NCBI RefSeq assembly: GCF_004795255.1
Contig: NZ_SSBQ01000002.1
Coordinates: 1,676,001-1,740,000 of the forward strand
Direction: 5' to 3'
Length of the DNA: 64,000 bases
From: Streptomyces sp. RKND-216
GTDB lineage: Bacteria; Actinomycetota; Actinomycetes; Streptomycetales; Streptomycetaceae
Shown here: one piece after another, positions 17,605 through 26,293 of the stretch
Layout of the letters: every line of letters starts with the position of its first letter
How positions within the stretch are numbered: the stretch's first letter is position 1
Made by a program: the position numbers and the translations under genes
The notes under the pieces: model-generated
What the model was told of the DNA's origin: nothing
Seen by the model: only the letters and a program-made list of their open reading frames with translations
Database searches by the model: none

Positions 17605-18000
17605 ATGCTTTCCCGCCTGTTCGCCCCCAAGGTGCAGGTCAGCGCTCACTGCGACCTGCCCTGCGGTGTCTACGACCCCGCACAGGCCCGCATCGAGGCG
17701 GAGTCCGTCAAGGCCATCCAGGAGAAGTACCAGGCCAACGAGGACCCGCACTACCGCGCCCGCGCCACCACCATCAAGGAGGAGCGCGCGGAGCTGGCCA
17801 AGCACCACGTCTCCGTGCTGTGGAGCGACTACTTCAAGCCTCCGCACTTCGAGAAGTACCCGGAGCTGCACCAACTGGTCAACGACACGCTCAAGGCCCT
17901 CAGCGCCGCCAAGGGGTCCACCGACCCCGCGACCGGCCAGAAGGCGCTGGACCACATCGCCCAGATCGACAAGATCTTCTGGGAGACCAAGAAGGGCTGA
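17605..18000 (+). CDS. sodN: Nickel-containing superoxide dismutase
   Basis: 131 residues: a 14-residue leader, then the mature 117-residue enzyme beginning HCDLPCGVYDP. That start contains the nickel hook (His1, Cys2, Cys6). Both lengths equal the known Streptomyces NiSOD. It converts superoxide to oxygen and hydrogen peroxide in the cytoplasm after SodX cleavage. The ribosome site is GGAAGGACGG. In Streptomyces sodN responds to nickel, and the Fe-SOD is reciprocally repressed by Nur; no Nur box was identified with confidence in the divergent region. Confidence 0.97.
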   Translation: MLSRLFAPKVQVSAHCDLPCGVYDPAQARIEAESVKAIQEKYQANEDPHYRARATTIKEERAELAKHHVSVLWSDYFKPPHFEKYPELHQLVNDTLKALSAAKGSTDPATGQKALDHIAQIDKIFWETKKG

Positions 18001-18055
18001 CCTGATCTCCAGCCCTTTGACCTGCGATTTCCTTGATCGTCTGGTCACCCGGTCC

Positions 18056-18105
18056 GCACCCGGTCCGCAGGCCGCCGAGCACGGCGTCCCTCACGGACCG
18101 GGTGC
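18056..18105 (+). terminator. Terminator after sodN
   Basis: GCACCCGGTCCG (18056-18067) and its exact complement (18094-18105) form a 12-bp stem with a 26-base loop, followed by GGTCTTCTT. The left arm also contains a short tandem copy (ACCCGGTCCGC twice). Confidence 0.65.
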
Positions 18106-18245
18106 GGTCTTCTTGGCCCGGCCGCTGAGGCGCCTCATTCGCCTTCCAACGGGTGTACGTCCGCGAACTCCCGTCCGTGGCCCCGGAGGCTGATCACCCC
18201 ACTGGGTGACTGCGCGCCGACGCAAACCAGGTCAAGATCATTCCC

Positions 18246-19409
18246 ATGAAAGCTTCCCTGACCCGTCGCGCATGTGCCGCGGCCCTGGTGCTCACCGCGA
18301 CGATGACGCCTGCGGTAGCAGTACCGCCGGACGGAAAGGCCGCGCCGGCCGACCGCGGCGGGGTGCAGGCCCGCCTGCTCGGCGAGAAGATCATTCCCCA
18401 TCAGCTCACCTTCCGGAACACCACTGTCGGCGGGCTCTCCGGCATCGACCGCGATCCGTGCACGGGCGATTACGTCATGATCAGCGACGACCGCTCGTAC
18501 CTGCAGCCCGCTCGCTTCTACACCGCCAAGATCGGTGTGGACCGTTCCGGGGTGCACAGTGTGGACTTCACCGGCACGCACCCGCTCCGGCAGCCGGACG
18601 GCTCGTTCTACCCACCGCCGACCGCCGGCGACGGCAAGGCCGTGGACCCGGAAGAGCTGCGCGTGGACCCACGGAACTGCCAGTACGTGTGGGCCCAGGA
18701 AGGCAACCGGCCGAAGTCGGCGGGTGAACCAGTGGTCCAGCCGTCGATCCAGTTCGCCACCCGCACGGGTGAGTACCTCGGACAGCATCCCCTGGCGCCC
18801 CACTACCGGGTCACCACAGGCGACTGGGGCATCCGGCGGAACCAGGCAGTCGAGGCGATCACCTTCGGCGGCGGGGGTGGCCTGCTCACCAGCGCCGTCG
18901 AAGGCCCGCTGCTCCAGGACGGCTTGGAACCGGATCTGGAACACGGCGCCCTGATCCGCGTCACCCAGCAGAACCGGCAGGGCCAGGTGCGGGGACAGTT
19001 CGCCTACCCCCTCGAGAAGATCTTCGCCGAGTCCGACCCGACCAGCCCGTGGGGCCCGGACACCGGCGTACCCGCGATCCTCGCCTTCCCCGACGACCCC
19101 GACCGCTACCTCGTACTCGAACGCACCTGGGTGGCGGGCGCGGGCTACAAGATCCGCCTCTACGACGCCACCACCCACGGCGCGACCGACGTGCGGGACA
19201 TGGGCTCCCTGAACGGACGGGAGGTCGCGCCCATGCGCAAGAAACCGGTCGCGGATTTCGACGACTTGGGCCTGTCCACCGTCGACAACACCGAGGGCAT
19301 GACCTGGGGGCCGACGCTTCCGAACGGCGAACAAACCCTGATCCTGGTCAGCGACGACAACTTCGCCGAGAACGCCGTCACCCAGATCGTCGCACTCGGC
19401 ATCCGCTGA
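18246..19409 (+). CDS. Secreted esterase-like/phytase-like beta-propeller protein
   Basis: 387 residues. The signal peptide is MKASLTRRACAAALVLTATM with AVA cleavage. The mature part matches the phytase-like domain (PF13449 type): TFRNTTVGGLSGIDRDP, YVMISDDRS, VDPEELRVDP, QAVEAITF, DNTEGMTWGPTLP and LILVSDDNF. Beta-propeller phosphoesterases of this family are exported; the physiological substrate is uncertain. The gene has its own leader after the sodN terminator and is followed by a hairpin at 19491-19524. Confidence 0.85.
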   Translation: MKASLTRRACAAALVLTATMTPAVAVPPDGKAAPADRGGVQARLLGEKIIPHQLTFRNTTVGGLSGIDRDPCTGDYVMISDDRSYLQPARFYTAKIGVDRSGVHSVDFTGTHPLRQPDGSFYPPPTAGDGKAVDPEELRVDPRNCQYVWAQEGNRPKSAGEPVVQPSIQFATRTGEYLGQHPLAPHYRVTTGDWGIRRNQAVEAITFGGGGGLLTSAVEGPLLQDGLEPDLEHGALIRVTQQNRQGQVRGQFAYPLEKIFAESDPTSPWGPDTGVPAILAFPDDPDRYLVLERTWVAGAGYKIRLYDATTHGATDVRDMGSLNGREVAPMRKKPVADFDDLGLSTVDNTEGMTWGPTLPNGEQTLILVSDDNFAENAVTQIVALGIR

Positions 19410-19490
19410 GAACCACCAGCGGCACAGCTTCACAAGGGCAGCGGCACACCGCTCGAAACGCGAGCCGGCGCGCCGCTGCCGTGCGGGTAG

Positions 19491-19524
19491 CCGTGCCCGG
19501 GCCCGCGCTGCGGACCGGGCACGG
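19491..19524. terminator. Terminator-like hairpin after the phytase-like gene
   Basis: CCGTGCCCGG (19491-19500) pairs perfectly with CCGGGCACGG (19515-19524) around a 14-base loop. Confidence 0.5.
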
Positions 19525-19649
19525 TCGTGTCCGGGTGATCTGACGCGGGTCGCCGTGCCGCAGGCGTCGGGGGCGGCGCCGCCCGTACCCGCCTCGCGGC
19601 TGCGGTCGTACGGGTCGCGCGTAGGGCCGTCCCCGCCCCCGTCCGCCTG

Positions 19650-20184
19650 TTAGGAAGGGAAGTCCGGGTGCCGCATGCCGTCCGCCCCGGCGTCGCAGTG
19701 GACGCCCGCCCAGGGGCGCTCCAAGGTGGGCAGGCCGGAGAGCGCGGCGGCCGACGGCGCACCGGTGGGCCGGTCCGTCTCCGCGGCGAGCGGCTCCTCC
19801 TGAGCGCCGGAGCCGGGGGATCCGAGGTTCAGGTGGCCGCGCTGGTCGGCGAACCACAGGCCGCCCACGAGCAGACAGAGCACCGCGAACACCAGGCCCA
19901 CCCGCCGGGGCTGCGGCCAACCGCCGCCGCCCCGCATCTCGTGCGGGGCCCGACCGGTGCCAGCCGTGCGGCGACCATCCGCCCCGCGCGGACGGCTCCT
20001 TCGGAACGCCGGCGGCACCCGCCGCTCCGCGCCGTCCGGACTCCTCCGCCTCCCGCTGGAACGCCTCCCACACGCCGTCCGGGACGGACGACCGGGGGGA
20101 GGGTCCAGCGCGCAGCCGAGAGCCGTCCGGGGGCCGTACGCTCCGGCATCGGCAGTGGGGCACCGGCCAGCAGTTCAGGGGCAT
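19650..20184 (-). pseudogene. Broken gene for a small single-pass membrane protein
   Basis: The pieces of one protein are scattered over frames. VWEAFQREAEESGRRG and PKEPSAR lie in one frame (from ATG 20184), RMVAARL in a second, and the membrane segment VGLFAVLCLLVGGLWF-like stretch with C-terminal ERPWAG in a third, ending at 19650. Streptomyces genomes usually encode these motifs in one small protein with a cytoplasmic N-terminus and one transmembrane helix; that comparison is from memory. At least two one-base indels are needed to restore it. No single frame gives a convincing gene. Confidence 0.5.
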
Positions 20185-20274
20185 CGTAGAGGTGTTCGGG
20201 ACGGCGCCCGGCGGCCGGTCGGGACGGCCCGCCCACGGGCGCGGGTCCGTCCGGGCCCGGTGCGGCCGGTGCGG

Positions 20275-21471
20275 TCAGGCCGGGCCGGGGAGAGGCGGCA
20301 GCGCCCGGAGACCGTCCGCGAGGTCGCGCTTGAGGTCCTCCACGTCCTCGAATCCGACGTGGACGCGGAGCAGCGGCCCGCGTCCGCGCCAGGTGCCGGG
20401 GAGCCGGTGCCGCGTGGGCTCGCACGGCACCACGAGGCTCTCGTAGCCGCCGTAGCTGTGGCCGAGCCCGAAGAGGGTGAGCCGGTCGGCCAGGGCGTCG
20501 GCTTCCTCCTGCCCGTACCGGGGGTCCAGTTCCAGGCCGAAGAGGCCGGAGGCTCCGGTGAAGTCGCGGCGCCAAAGGTCGTGCCCGGGGTCCTCCGGCA
20601 GCGCCGGGGAGAGCACGGCTGCGACGCCCGGCTGCTTGCCCGCCCAGCGCGCGAGTTCCAGCGCCTGCGCCTGGTGGCGCTCCAGCCGCACGTCCAGGGT
20701 GCGCAGGCCGCGCAGCGCGGCGTAGACGTCGTCCGCCCCGGCACACTGCCCCAGCCGCATGGCCGTGGCGCGCACGGCAGGGTACGCGGCGGTGGTGCAC
20801 ACGGCGACGCCCAGGATGCTGTCCGCATGGCCGGTGAGGTACTTCGTCGCCGAGTGCAGGACGACGTCCGCGCCCAGCTCCAGCGGACGGTGGTACACGG
20901 GCGTGGCCCAGGTGTTGTCGACGAGAGTGGTGACGCCCCGGGCCCGGCAGGCGGCCGTGATCGCCGGCACGTCCTGCACCTCGAAGGTGGTGGACCCCGG
21001 GGACTCCAGGTACACCAGCCGCGTCGTGGGGCGGACGAGGACGGCGATGTCCGCCCCGATGCCCGGCGGGTAGTACTCGGTCTCCACACCGAGCGCCGAG
21101 AGGGAATCGCAGAAGCGGCGTGTGGGCAGGTACGCGGAGTCGGTGACCAGGACGTGGTCGCCGGCCCGGACGAAGGACAGGACGGCGGTGCTGATCGCCG
21201 CGAGTCCGGAGCAGGTGGCCACGCCGCCGTGGCCGCCCTCGAGTTCGGCCACGGCCGCCTCGAACGCCATGCTGGTCGGGGTGCCGAAGCGGCCGTAGAC
21301 CGGCATCTCCCGCTTCAGCGGATCGGCCTGCGACACCGCCATCTCGGCCGTGTCGCGGTAGAGCACCGTGGACGCCCGGTGCACCGGCGGATTGGGGTAG
21401 CCGCGCTGCGTACGGGGGTCGGAACCGGCGTGCACCAGCCGGGTCCGCGTCGTGTGCCGCTCGCCGCTCAC
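20275..21471 (-). CDS. Trans-sulfuration-family PLP enzyme (cystathionine gamma-synthase/beta-lyase like)
   Basis: 398 residues from GTG 21471, which overlaps the stop of the MFS gene (GTGA). Cys/Met-metabolism PLP family motifs are present: VYGRFGTPTS, the substrate-side Tyr region, VTTLVDNTWATP and the Schiff-base lysine in HSATKYLTGHAD. The reaction could be gamma-replacement, beta-lysis or gamma-lysis of a sulfur amino acid or another gamma/beta-substituted amino acid. Its place as last gene of the ATP-grasp/radical SAM operon suggests it makes or breaks an amino acid building block rather than general methionine. Confidence 0.85.
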   Translation of the reverse strand: MSGERHTTRTRLVHAGSDPRTQRGYPNPPVHRASTVLYRDTAEMAVSQADPLKREMPVYGRFGTPTSMAFEAAVAELEGGHGGVATCSGLAAISTAVLSFVRAGDHVLVTDSAYLPTRRFCDSLSALGVETEYYPPGIGADIAVLVRPTTRLVYLESPGSTTFEVQDVPAITAACRARGVTTLVDNTWATPVYHRPLELGADVVLHSATKYLTGHADSILGVAVCTTAAYPAVRATAMRLGQCAGADDVYAALRGLRTLDVRLERHQAQALELARWAGKQPGVAAVLSPALPEDPGHDLWRRDFTGASGLFGLELDPRYGQEEADALADRLTLFGLGHSYGGYESLVVPCEPTRHRLPGTWRGRGPLLRVHVGFEDVEDLKRDLADGLRALPPLPGPA

Positions 21472-22727
21472 GGCACCGGCTCCGGGGTGCGTTCCGCGGC
21501 GGCCCCGGCCGGAACGACGGCGCGGCGGCGCCGGCGGGCGGGCAGGACGAGGAGCACGGCGACGGCGCACTGGACGGCGGCGAACAGCCAGAACCCCTCG
21601 GGCTCCCCCGCCTGCACGAAGTGGGCGAAGACGAACCCGCCGGCCAGACCGGCGAGCAGCCCGCCCACGCCTGCGGTGAGCCGCTGCACGCCGAACGCGA
21701 ACGCCGGGTTGCCCGGGACCCGTTCGACCAGTTCCAGGTCACAGCGCAGCAGCAGGAACACCTCGCCCAGGGTGAAGACCGCGGTACCCGCGAGGAGCAA
21801 CCAGGGCCCGCCCAGGGACATCACCGCGGTGCCGGCCGCCAGCAGGGCGAACGATCCCCCGACCAGCAGCCGGTACGGAGCTCGCGCGATCCTCCCGGAG
21901 AGGGCGGGCTGGAGGACCACCACCATGGCGCAGTTGAGAAGCATGACCCAGCCGAGCATGCCGATGTGCCCCAGCTCAGCGGCGTACAGGCCGACGAAGC
22001 TCTGGAAGAAGAAGTACAGGTAGAAGGCGAGTCCGGTGACGAGCACCGGACGCAGCGCGGGGCGCAGCCGCCGCAGCACGCCCGGGCCGGTGCCCGGCGA
22101 CGGGGTGGCGGCCCTGCCCTCGACCGGGCGCATGGTGAGCTGGTGGGCGAGGGTGATCGCCGCGAACAGCAGCGCGGCGCCGAGCAGGAGCATCATCGGG
22201 TCGGTGTCGATGAGGAGCGCCGCCAGCAGCGGGCCGACGCCCATGCCGGCGTTGAGCGCGGCGCTGCTGACCCCGAGGAACAGCGGTCGCAGGTCGTCGG
22301 AGACGCAGGTGACGATGTACGCCTTGTTCGCCGGCAGGTACAGCGCGGGACCGAGCGCGACCAGGAGCACGGCGGGGTAGGCGAGCCAGGGGACTGCCAC
22401 CGCGACGCCGAGCAGGGCGAGACCGGCGGTACGCAGGACCAGCGCGCCGACCATGGTCGGCTTGAGGCCGATCCGGTTCACCACCGGCCCGCCGAGAATG
22501 CTGCCGCCGAACTGGATGAAGGTGGCGACGGCGACCAGGGCGCCGGCCACCCGCAGGTCGAGGCCCACCGCCTGGACCATCAGCACGCCGATGAAGGGCG
22601 TGACCATGTAGCTGCCGAGCGCGACGACGAAGGACAGGACGATCAGGGACTTCAGGCTGGGCGAGAGGTCCCGGAAGGTCTGCCACCTGCTCGCGGTGGG
22701 CGGCTTCTTCACGGGGCCCCCGTTCAC
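21468..22727 (-). CDS. MFS transporter
   Basis: 419 residues from GTG 22727 (overlaps the rhodanese stop as GTGA); GTG 22712 is an alternative. About 12 hydrophobic segments are visible, with the loop 2-3 motif GGPVVNRIGLKPTMVG of the major facilitator family and a central charged loop (residues about 195-215). It ends in an Arg-rich tail. In this operon it most likely exports the pathway product or gives self-protection. Related families include multidrug MFS exporters; the substrate is unknown. Confidence 0.85.
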   Translation of the reverse strand: MNGGPVKKPPTASRWQTFRDLSPSLKSLIVLSFVVALGSYMVTPFIGVLMVQAVGLDLRVAGALVAVATFIQFGGSILGGPVVNRIGLKPTMVGALVLRTAGLALLGVAVAVPWLAYPAVLLVALGPALYLPANKAYIVTCVSDDLRPLFLGVSSAALNAGMGVGPLLAALLIDTDPMMLLLGAALLFAAITLAHQLTMRPVEGRAATPSPGTGPGVLRRLRPALRPVLVTGLAFYLYFFFQSFVGLYAAELGHIGMLGWVMLLNCAMVVVLQPALSGRIARAPYRLLVGGSFALLAAGTAVMSLGGPWLLLAGTAVFTLGEVFLLLRCDLELVERVPGNPAFAFGVQRLTAGVGGLLAGLAGGFVFAHFVQAGEPEGFWLFAAVQCAVAVLLVLPARRRRRAVVPAGAAAERTPEPVP

Positions 22728-23671
22728 GAGACCCCCGCCTGGTCCGCGCTCGCGGCGCTCCCGGCTCTCCCCGGGCCGGTCGCGCCGGTCGCGCCGGTCG
22801 CCACCGGTCGCCCGGGGACGGGGAGGCCCCATTCGCTCCAGGACCCGTCGTAGACCGACAGGTTCTCCAGGCCCGCGAGGTGCGCACCCAGCGCCAGGAC
22901 GCAGGCGGTGACGCCCGATCCGCAGCTGAAGACCAGCGTCCCACGGTCCCCGGCGGCTTCGCGGAACGCCTCCCGCAGCTCGTGCGGGGGACGCATCCGG
23001 CCGCCGTTACCCAGCAGTTCGCTGAACGGGAGGCTGACCGCGCCGGGCATGTGGCCGCCGCGCAGGCCGGGCCGCGGCTCGGGCGCCCGGCCGGTGAACC
23101 GGGCCCGGGTGCGGGCGTCGAGCACTGCGGCGTCCGGGTCGCGCAGCGCGTCCGCCACCCGGTCGGCGCCGACGAAAAGGCCGGAGCGCGGTCGGGCGGT
23201 GAAGTCGCCCGGGGTGGACGGCGGCAGGGGCTGGGCGGCCTCTTCCACCGGCCCGCCGTACGCGGTCCAGGCGGGCAGGCCGCCGTCGAGGACCGCGGCA
23301 CGGTCGAAGCCCACGGCCCGCAGCATCCACCAGGCCCGCGGGCTGGAGTAGACGCCGGCCGCGTCGTACACGACGACGGTGTCCTCGTCCCGGAGCCCGA
23401 GGGTGCGCAGCTCGGCGGCGAGGCGATCGGGCTCCGGCATGGTGTGCGGGAGCGAGGCGTGGTGGTCCGAGAGGGCGCCGTCGAGGTCGAACCGGCGGGC
23501 GCCGGGGATGCGGGTCTCCGCGTCCCGGTGCACGCCGACGGAGGCGTCGAGGACGACGAGCCCTTCCGCGCCCAGCCGGGGCGCGAGCCACGCGGCGTCC
23601 ACCAGCGGCCCCGGCAGCGGACGCGGCGGCTGCGGCGGCACGTGAGGCCGGGGCGACTCGGGCGGGGTCAC
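22724..23671 (-). CDS. Rhodanese-type sulfurtransferase (two domains)
   Basis: 315 residues from GTG 23671, overlapping the ATP-grasp stop. Two rhodanese domains are seen: an inactive N-terminal one (VVYDAAGVYSSPRAWWML) and a C-terminal one with the active-site loop CGSGVTAC, where the first Cys is the persulfide carrier. The CG[S/T]G[V/I]TA signature is that of thiosulfate/3-mercaptopyruvate sulfurtransferases. It would deliver sulfane sulfur. Being embedded and translationally coupled in the operon, it may provide sulfur to a pathway intermediate. The Ala/Gly/Ser-rich C-terminal tail has no assigned role. Confidence 0.88.
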   Translation of the reverse strand: MTPPESPRPHVPPQPPRPLPGPLVDAAWLAPRLGAEGLVVLDASVGVHRDAETRIPGARRFDLDGALSDHHASLPHTMPEPDRLAAELRTLGLRDEDTVVVYDAAGVYSSPRAWWMLRAVGFDRAAVLDGGLPAWTAYGGPVEEAAQPLPPSTPGDFTARPRSGLFVGADRVADALRDPDAAVLDARTRARFTGRAPEPRPGLRGGHMPGAVSLPFSELLGNGGRMRPPHELREAFREAAGDRGTLVFSCGSGVTACVLALGAHLAGLENLSVYDGSWSEWGLPVPGRPVATGATGATGPGRAGSAASADQAGVS

Positions 23672-24918
23672 GGGGTCGCCCCGGCGGTCTCGGGGGCATC
23701 GACGGGACCGGCGGCGTCCGGGGAATCGGCGGGACGCCAGCGGACCGCGTCGGTGAACCAGGCCGCCACCTTCTCCATGTTCGCCGCGACGTCCTCCTCG
23801 GATTCCCCACCGACGACGTAACCGGCCAGGAAGAGGCCGGACTTGACGCCTCCGTGGAAGACCTGACCGGCCCGGCCGGTGTGCGCGGACTCGAGCACGC
23901 AGTCGGGCGCGCCCTCGGTCGGAAGGTGCTCCAGTACGCCGCTCGACGGGGGGATCCACAGGCCGCCGGCCGGTCGGGGAGCCGGACCGCCCGACGAGGC
24001 GGGGAGCCCGCATTCGGCGTAGAGCCACTCCTTGTCGAGGTCGATGCCGAAGGCGTGCCGGACGGCACGGGCGACCATGCCGCCGCCGGTGCGGCTGGCG
24101 ACCTCGCAGAACACCGTCCGGTCGTCCGGGGTGATCCAGAATTCCGCGTGGAACGTGGTCCGTTCGGGCGTCGGGAGCTGCGCGAGGACCGCGCGGACCG
24201 CGTCGACGAGGCGGGCGTGGTACGGGTCCCCGGGCGCCAGCGGAACGCTGCCCATCCAGTGGTCGCTGCGGAAGGAGAGGCAGTCGTTGAGGTAGCGGAA
24301 GGGACGCACGAAGACGGGTTCCCCGTCCCGCACCAGCCCGTCCACGTGGTACATCGCGCCCGGGACGAAGGTCTCGATCTGGCTGGTCCCGCGCCAGGGA
24401 GCGGCGAGGTAGGCGTCCAGGTCGGCTTCGTCGCGCAGGACGCGGGCGCCGAGGGAACCGGACTCGGACACCGGCTTGACCACCACCGGGTACCCGTGCT
24501 CGGCGACGAACTCCACGGCCGTGTAGGCGGAGTCGAGGAGACGGTAGGCGGGGACGTCCACCGGGCCGCCCGCGAGATGGTCCTTCATCACGACCTTGTC
24601 GCGGAAGGCACGGGCGCTCGCGGTCCGCTGTCCGGGAAGGTCCAGCAGGTCCCGGAGCTGTGCGGCCCGCAGGACGTCCGACTCGGCCCGGGCGAAGACG
24701 GCGTCCACGTCCAGCTCGCGGGCGAGGCGCAGGGCCGTCTTCTCGACGAGCTGGTTGGTGTCGTAGTCGTCGAAGGCGTGCACATGCCGGAGGTGGCCGT
24801 AGCCGGCGGCGTGCTCACGGCTGGTCAGGACGACCGGCTCGATGCCGGTGCCCGCCAGCCACTGCTCGTAGGGCGTGGTGGCGTGGGGCGTCTTGGCGAA
24901 GACGAGGACGTGGCGCAT
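23668..24918 (-). CDS. ATP-grasp ligase
   Basis: 416 residues. An N-terminal nucleotide-binding-like domain (RHVLVFAKTPHATTPYEQW) is followed by ATP-grasp parts: YPVVVKPVSESGSLGARVL (ATP-contacting Lys), the IETFVPGAMYHVDGLV loop, and the metal-binding end FCEVASRTGGGM. The overall layout resembles carboxylate-amine ligases of the biotin-carboxylase/BacD-like group that join amino acids. Predicted to activate a carboxylate as acyl phosphate and couple it to an amine or other nucleophile. It lies 12 bases after the radical SAM gene. The product of ligation is unknown. Confidence 0.85.
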   Translation of the reverse strand: MRHVLVFAKTPHATTPYEQWLAGTGIEPVVLTSREHAAGYGHLRHVHAFDDYDTNQLVEKTALRLARELDVDAVFARAESDVLRAAQLRDLLDLPGQRTASARAFRDKVVMKDHLAGGPVDVPAYRLLDSAYTAVEFVAEHGYPVVVKPVSESGSLGARVLRDEADLDAYLAAPWRGTSQIETFVPGAMYHVDGLVRDGEPVFVRPFRYLNDCLSFRSDHWMGSVPLAPGDPYHARLVDAVRAVLAQLPTPERTTFHAEFWITPDDRTVFCEVASRTGGGMVARAVRHAFGIDLDKEWLYAECGLPASSGGPAPRPAGGLWIPPSSGVLEHLPTEGAPDCVLESAHTGRAGQVFHGGVKSGLFLAGYVVGGESEEDVAANMEKVAAWFTDAVRWRPADSPDAAGPVDAPETAGATP

Positions 24919-24930
24919 GCGTGTCCCCCC

Positions 24931-26193
24931 TCAGGCCGTCGGCTCGACGAGCAGCGGCAGCCGGCGGCGCTGCGGCACGCGCGAGACGAGCCCGAGTTCC
25001 TCGGACAGCTCGGGGGCGAAGCAGCCGTCCTTGTAGACGCCCGCCATCCGCTTGTCGGTGAACGCCTGGATGGCCTCATGGTCGAACTCGAGGTCGTAGC
25101 GGGCGTCGTCCTCGCCCTCGACGACGGTGCGGACCAGGATGCCCAGGTGGGGCTCGAAGGTGTTGACGCAGCCGACGATGTCGCCGATCTTCTCCCGGCG
25201 CTCCGGACCGTCCTCGGACAGCACGGTCTCCTCCGCGGGGATCGCGGCGAACAACTGCCGGCCGGCGCGGCACCAGCCGACGTGCCCGGGGAAGCCCATG
25301 GCCTTGATGCCGAACGTCCCGAAGTCCTCACTGACGCCGAGCTGGAAGTCCAGCTCCACGGTGTCGTGCAGCCAGCGGAAGTCGCGGTACGCCTGCTCGA
25401 TCTCCTCGCGGGACAGCCGCAGCCCGGGGTGCCGGCCGCCGTGGTCGCTGAAGTTGTTGAAGCGCACTGTGTCGACGCCGAGCTTGTTGAAGTACCGCGC
25501 GTAGCGCAGCAGGGACTCGCGCCCGTGGTTGTGGCGGCCGACGGTGACGCCGATGTTGACGCGGAACGCGTCCGCGGTCTCGGAGCCGTCGGCACGGCGG
25601 CGCGCGTTGTAGTCGGCGATCCGCTGCAGCACCTTCTCCGTGTCGGCGCCGCTGAACACGCCCTTGATCGGGTAGCTGCCGTCGTCGATCACCGCCAGGT
25701 TCTCGTCGAGTACGCCGTGGTAGGTGATGGAGATCGTGCCGTAGCCGCTCTCCCGCGCCAGGTCCAGAAGCTCGACGTAGTCGTCGCCGAGCAGCGGCCG
25801 GCCACTCGTCCAGGCGTCGCCCTTCTCCATGGTCTCGGTGGGGATGTGGTCGGCTTCCTGGCGGAACTCGCGGTTGTTCGCCGGGCCGTAGATGCGCATG
25901 AACTCGCCGCCGTAGGCGAAGCTGTCCACGTAGCGCGGGTAGACCTGGTAGCCGTGGCTCTGCAGGCCCTCCAGGATGCGCGGGCCCTCGTCCATCGCGA
26001 AGGACTTGTCGTAGACCTTCTCGTAGTTGACGAACCAGCAGTGCGTGCACTTCTGGCCGCAGGTGTTCCGGCCGACCTTGGTGTCGAGGTCGAGGTAGAT
26101 GTGGATGTCGGCGGGGTCTATCTCGGCGAACGGGACGGTGAACGGCGTGTCGCCGTGAAAGTCGTAAGAAATCGGCTTGTTGGTGGCAGGCAT
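24931..26193 (-). CDS. Radical SAM protein of unrecognised subfamily
   Basis: 420 residues from ATG 26193, chosen over ATG 26205 because GGGGAAG lies just upstream. The [4Fe-4S]-SAM motif is CGQKCTHCW (Cys45, Cys49, Cys52), and YGGEF acts as the GGE-like SAM-binding motif. C-terminal cysteines occur in HVGWCRAGRQ, VGCVNTF and KDGCFAP; three scattered Cys could hold an auxiliary cluster, though spacing does not match a standard SPASM domain that I can name. The enzyme would generate a 5'-deoxyadenosyl radical and modify the pathway substrate. It sits between two ATP-grasp genes. No precursor peptide gene was found beside it. Confidence 0.85.
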   Translation of the reverse strand: MPATNKPISYDFHGDTPFTVPFAEIDPADIHIYLDLDTKVGRNTCGQKCTHCWFVNYEKVYDKSFAMDEGPRILEGLQSHGYQVYPRYVDSFAYGGEFMRIYGPANNREFRQEADHIPTETMEKGDAWTSGRPLLGDDYVELLDLARESGYGTISITYHGVLDENLAVIDDGSYPIKGVFSGADTEKVLQRIADYNARRRADGSETADAFRVNIGVTVGRHNHGRESLLRYARYFNKLGVDTVRFNNFSDHGGRHPGLRLSREEIEQAYRDFRWLHDTVELDFQLGVSEDFGTFGIKAMGFPGHVGWCRAGRQLFAAIPAEETVLSEDGPERREKIGDIVGCVNTFEPHLGILVRTVVEGEDDARYDLEFDHEAIQAFTDKRMAGVYKDGCFAPELSEELGLVSRVPQRRRLPLLVEPTA

Positions 26194-26293
26194 GACTTCC
26201 CCCATGGTGTGTCGTGCGTCGTGTGCCGGAAGGAGTGGTGCGGAAGGCGTACGGAAGCGATGGTTTTTAGGAACGCGGGGCGGGGCGGGCGGC

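Noticed and set aside
26194..26293. Hidden RiPP precursor peptide before the radical SAM gene
   Set aside because: A short frame reading LKTIASVRLPHHSF exists, but it has no start codon and no ribosome site and continues out of frame through the radical SAM start.
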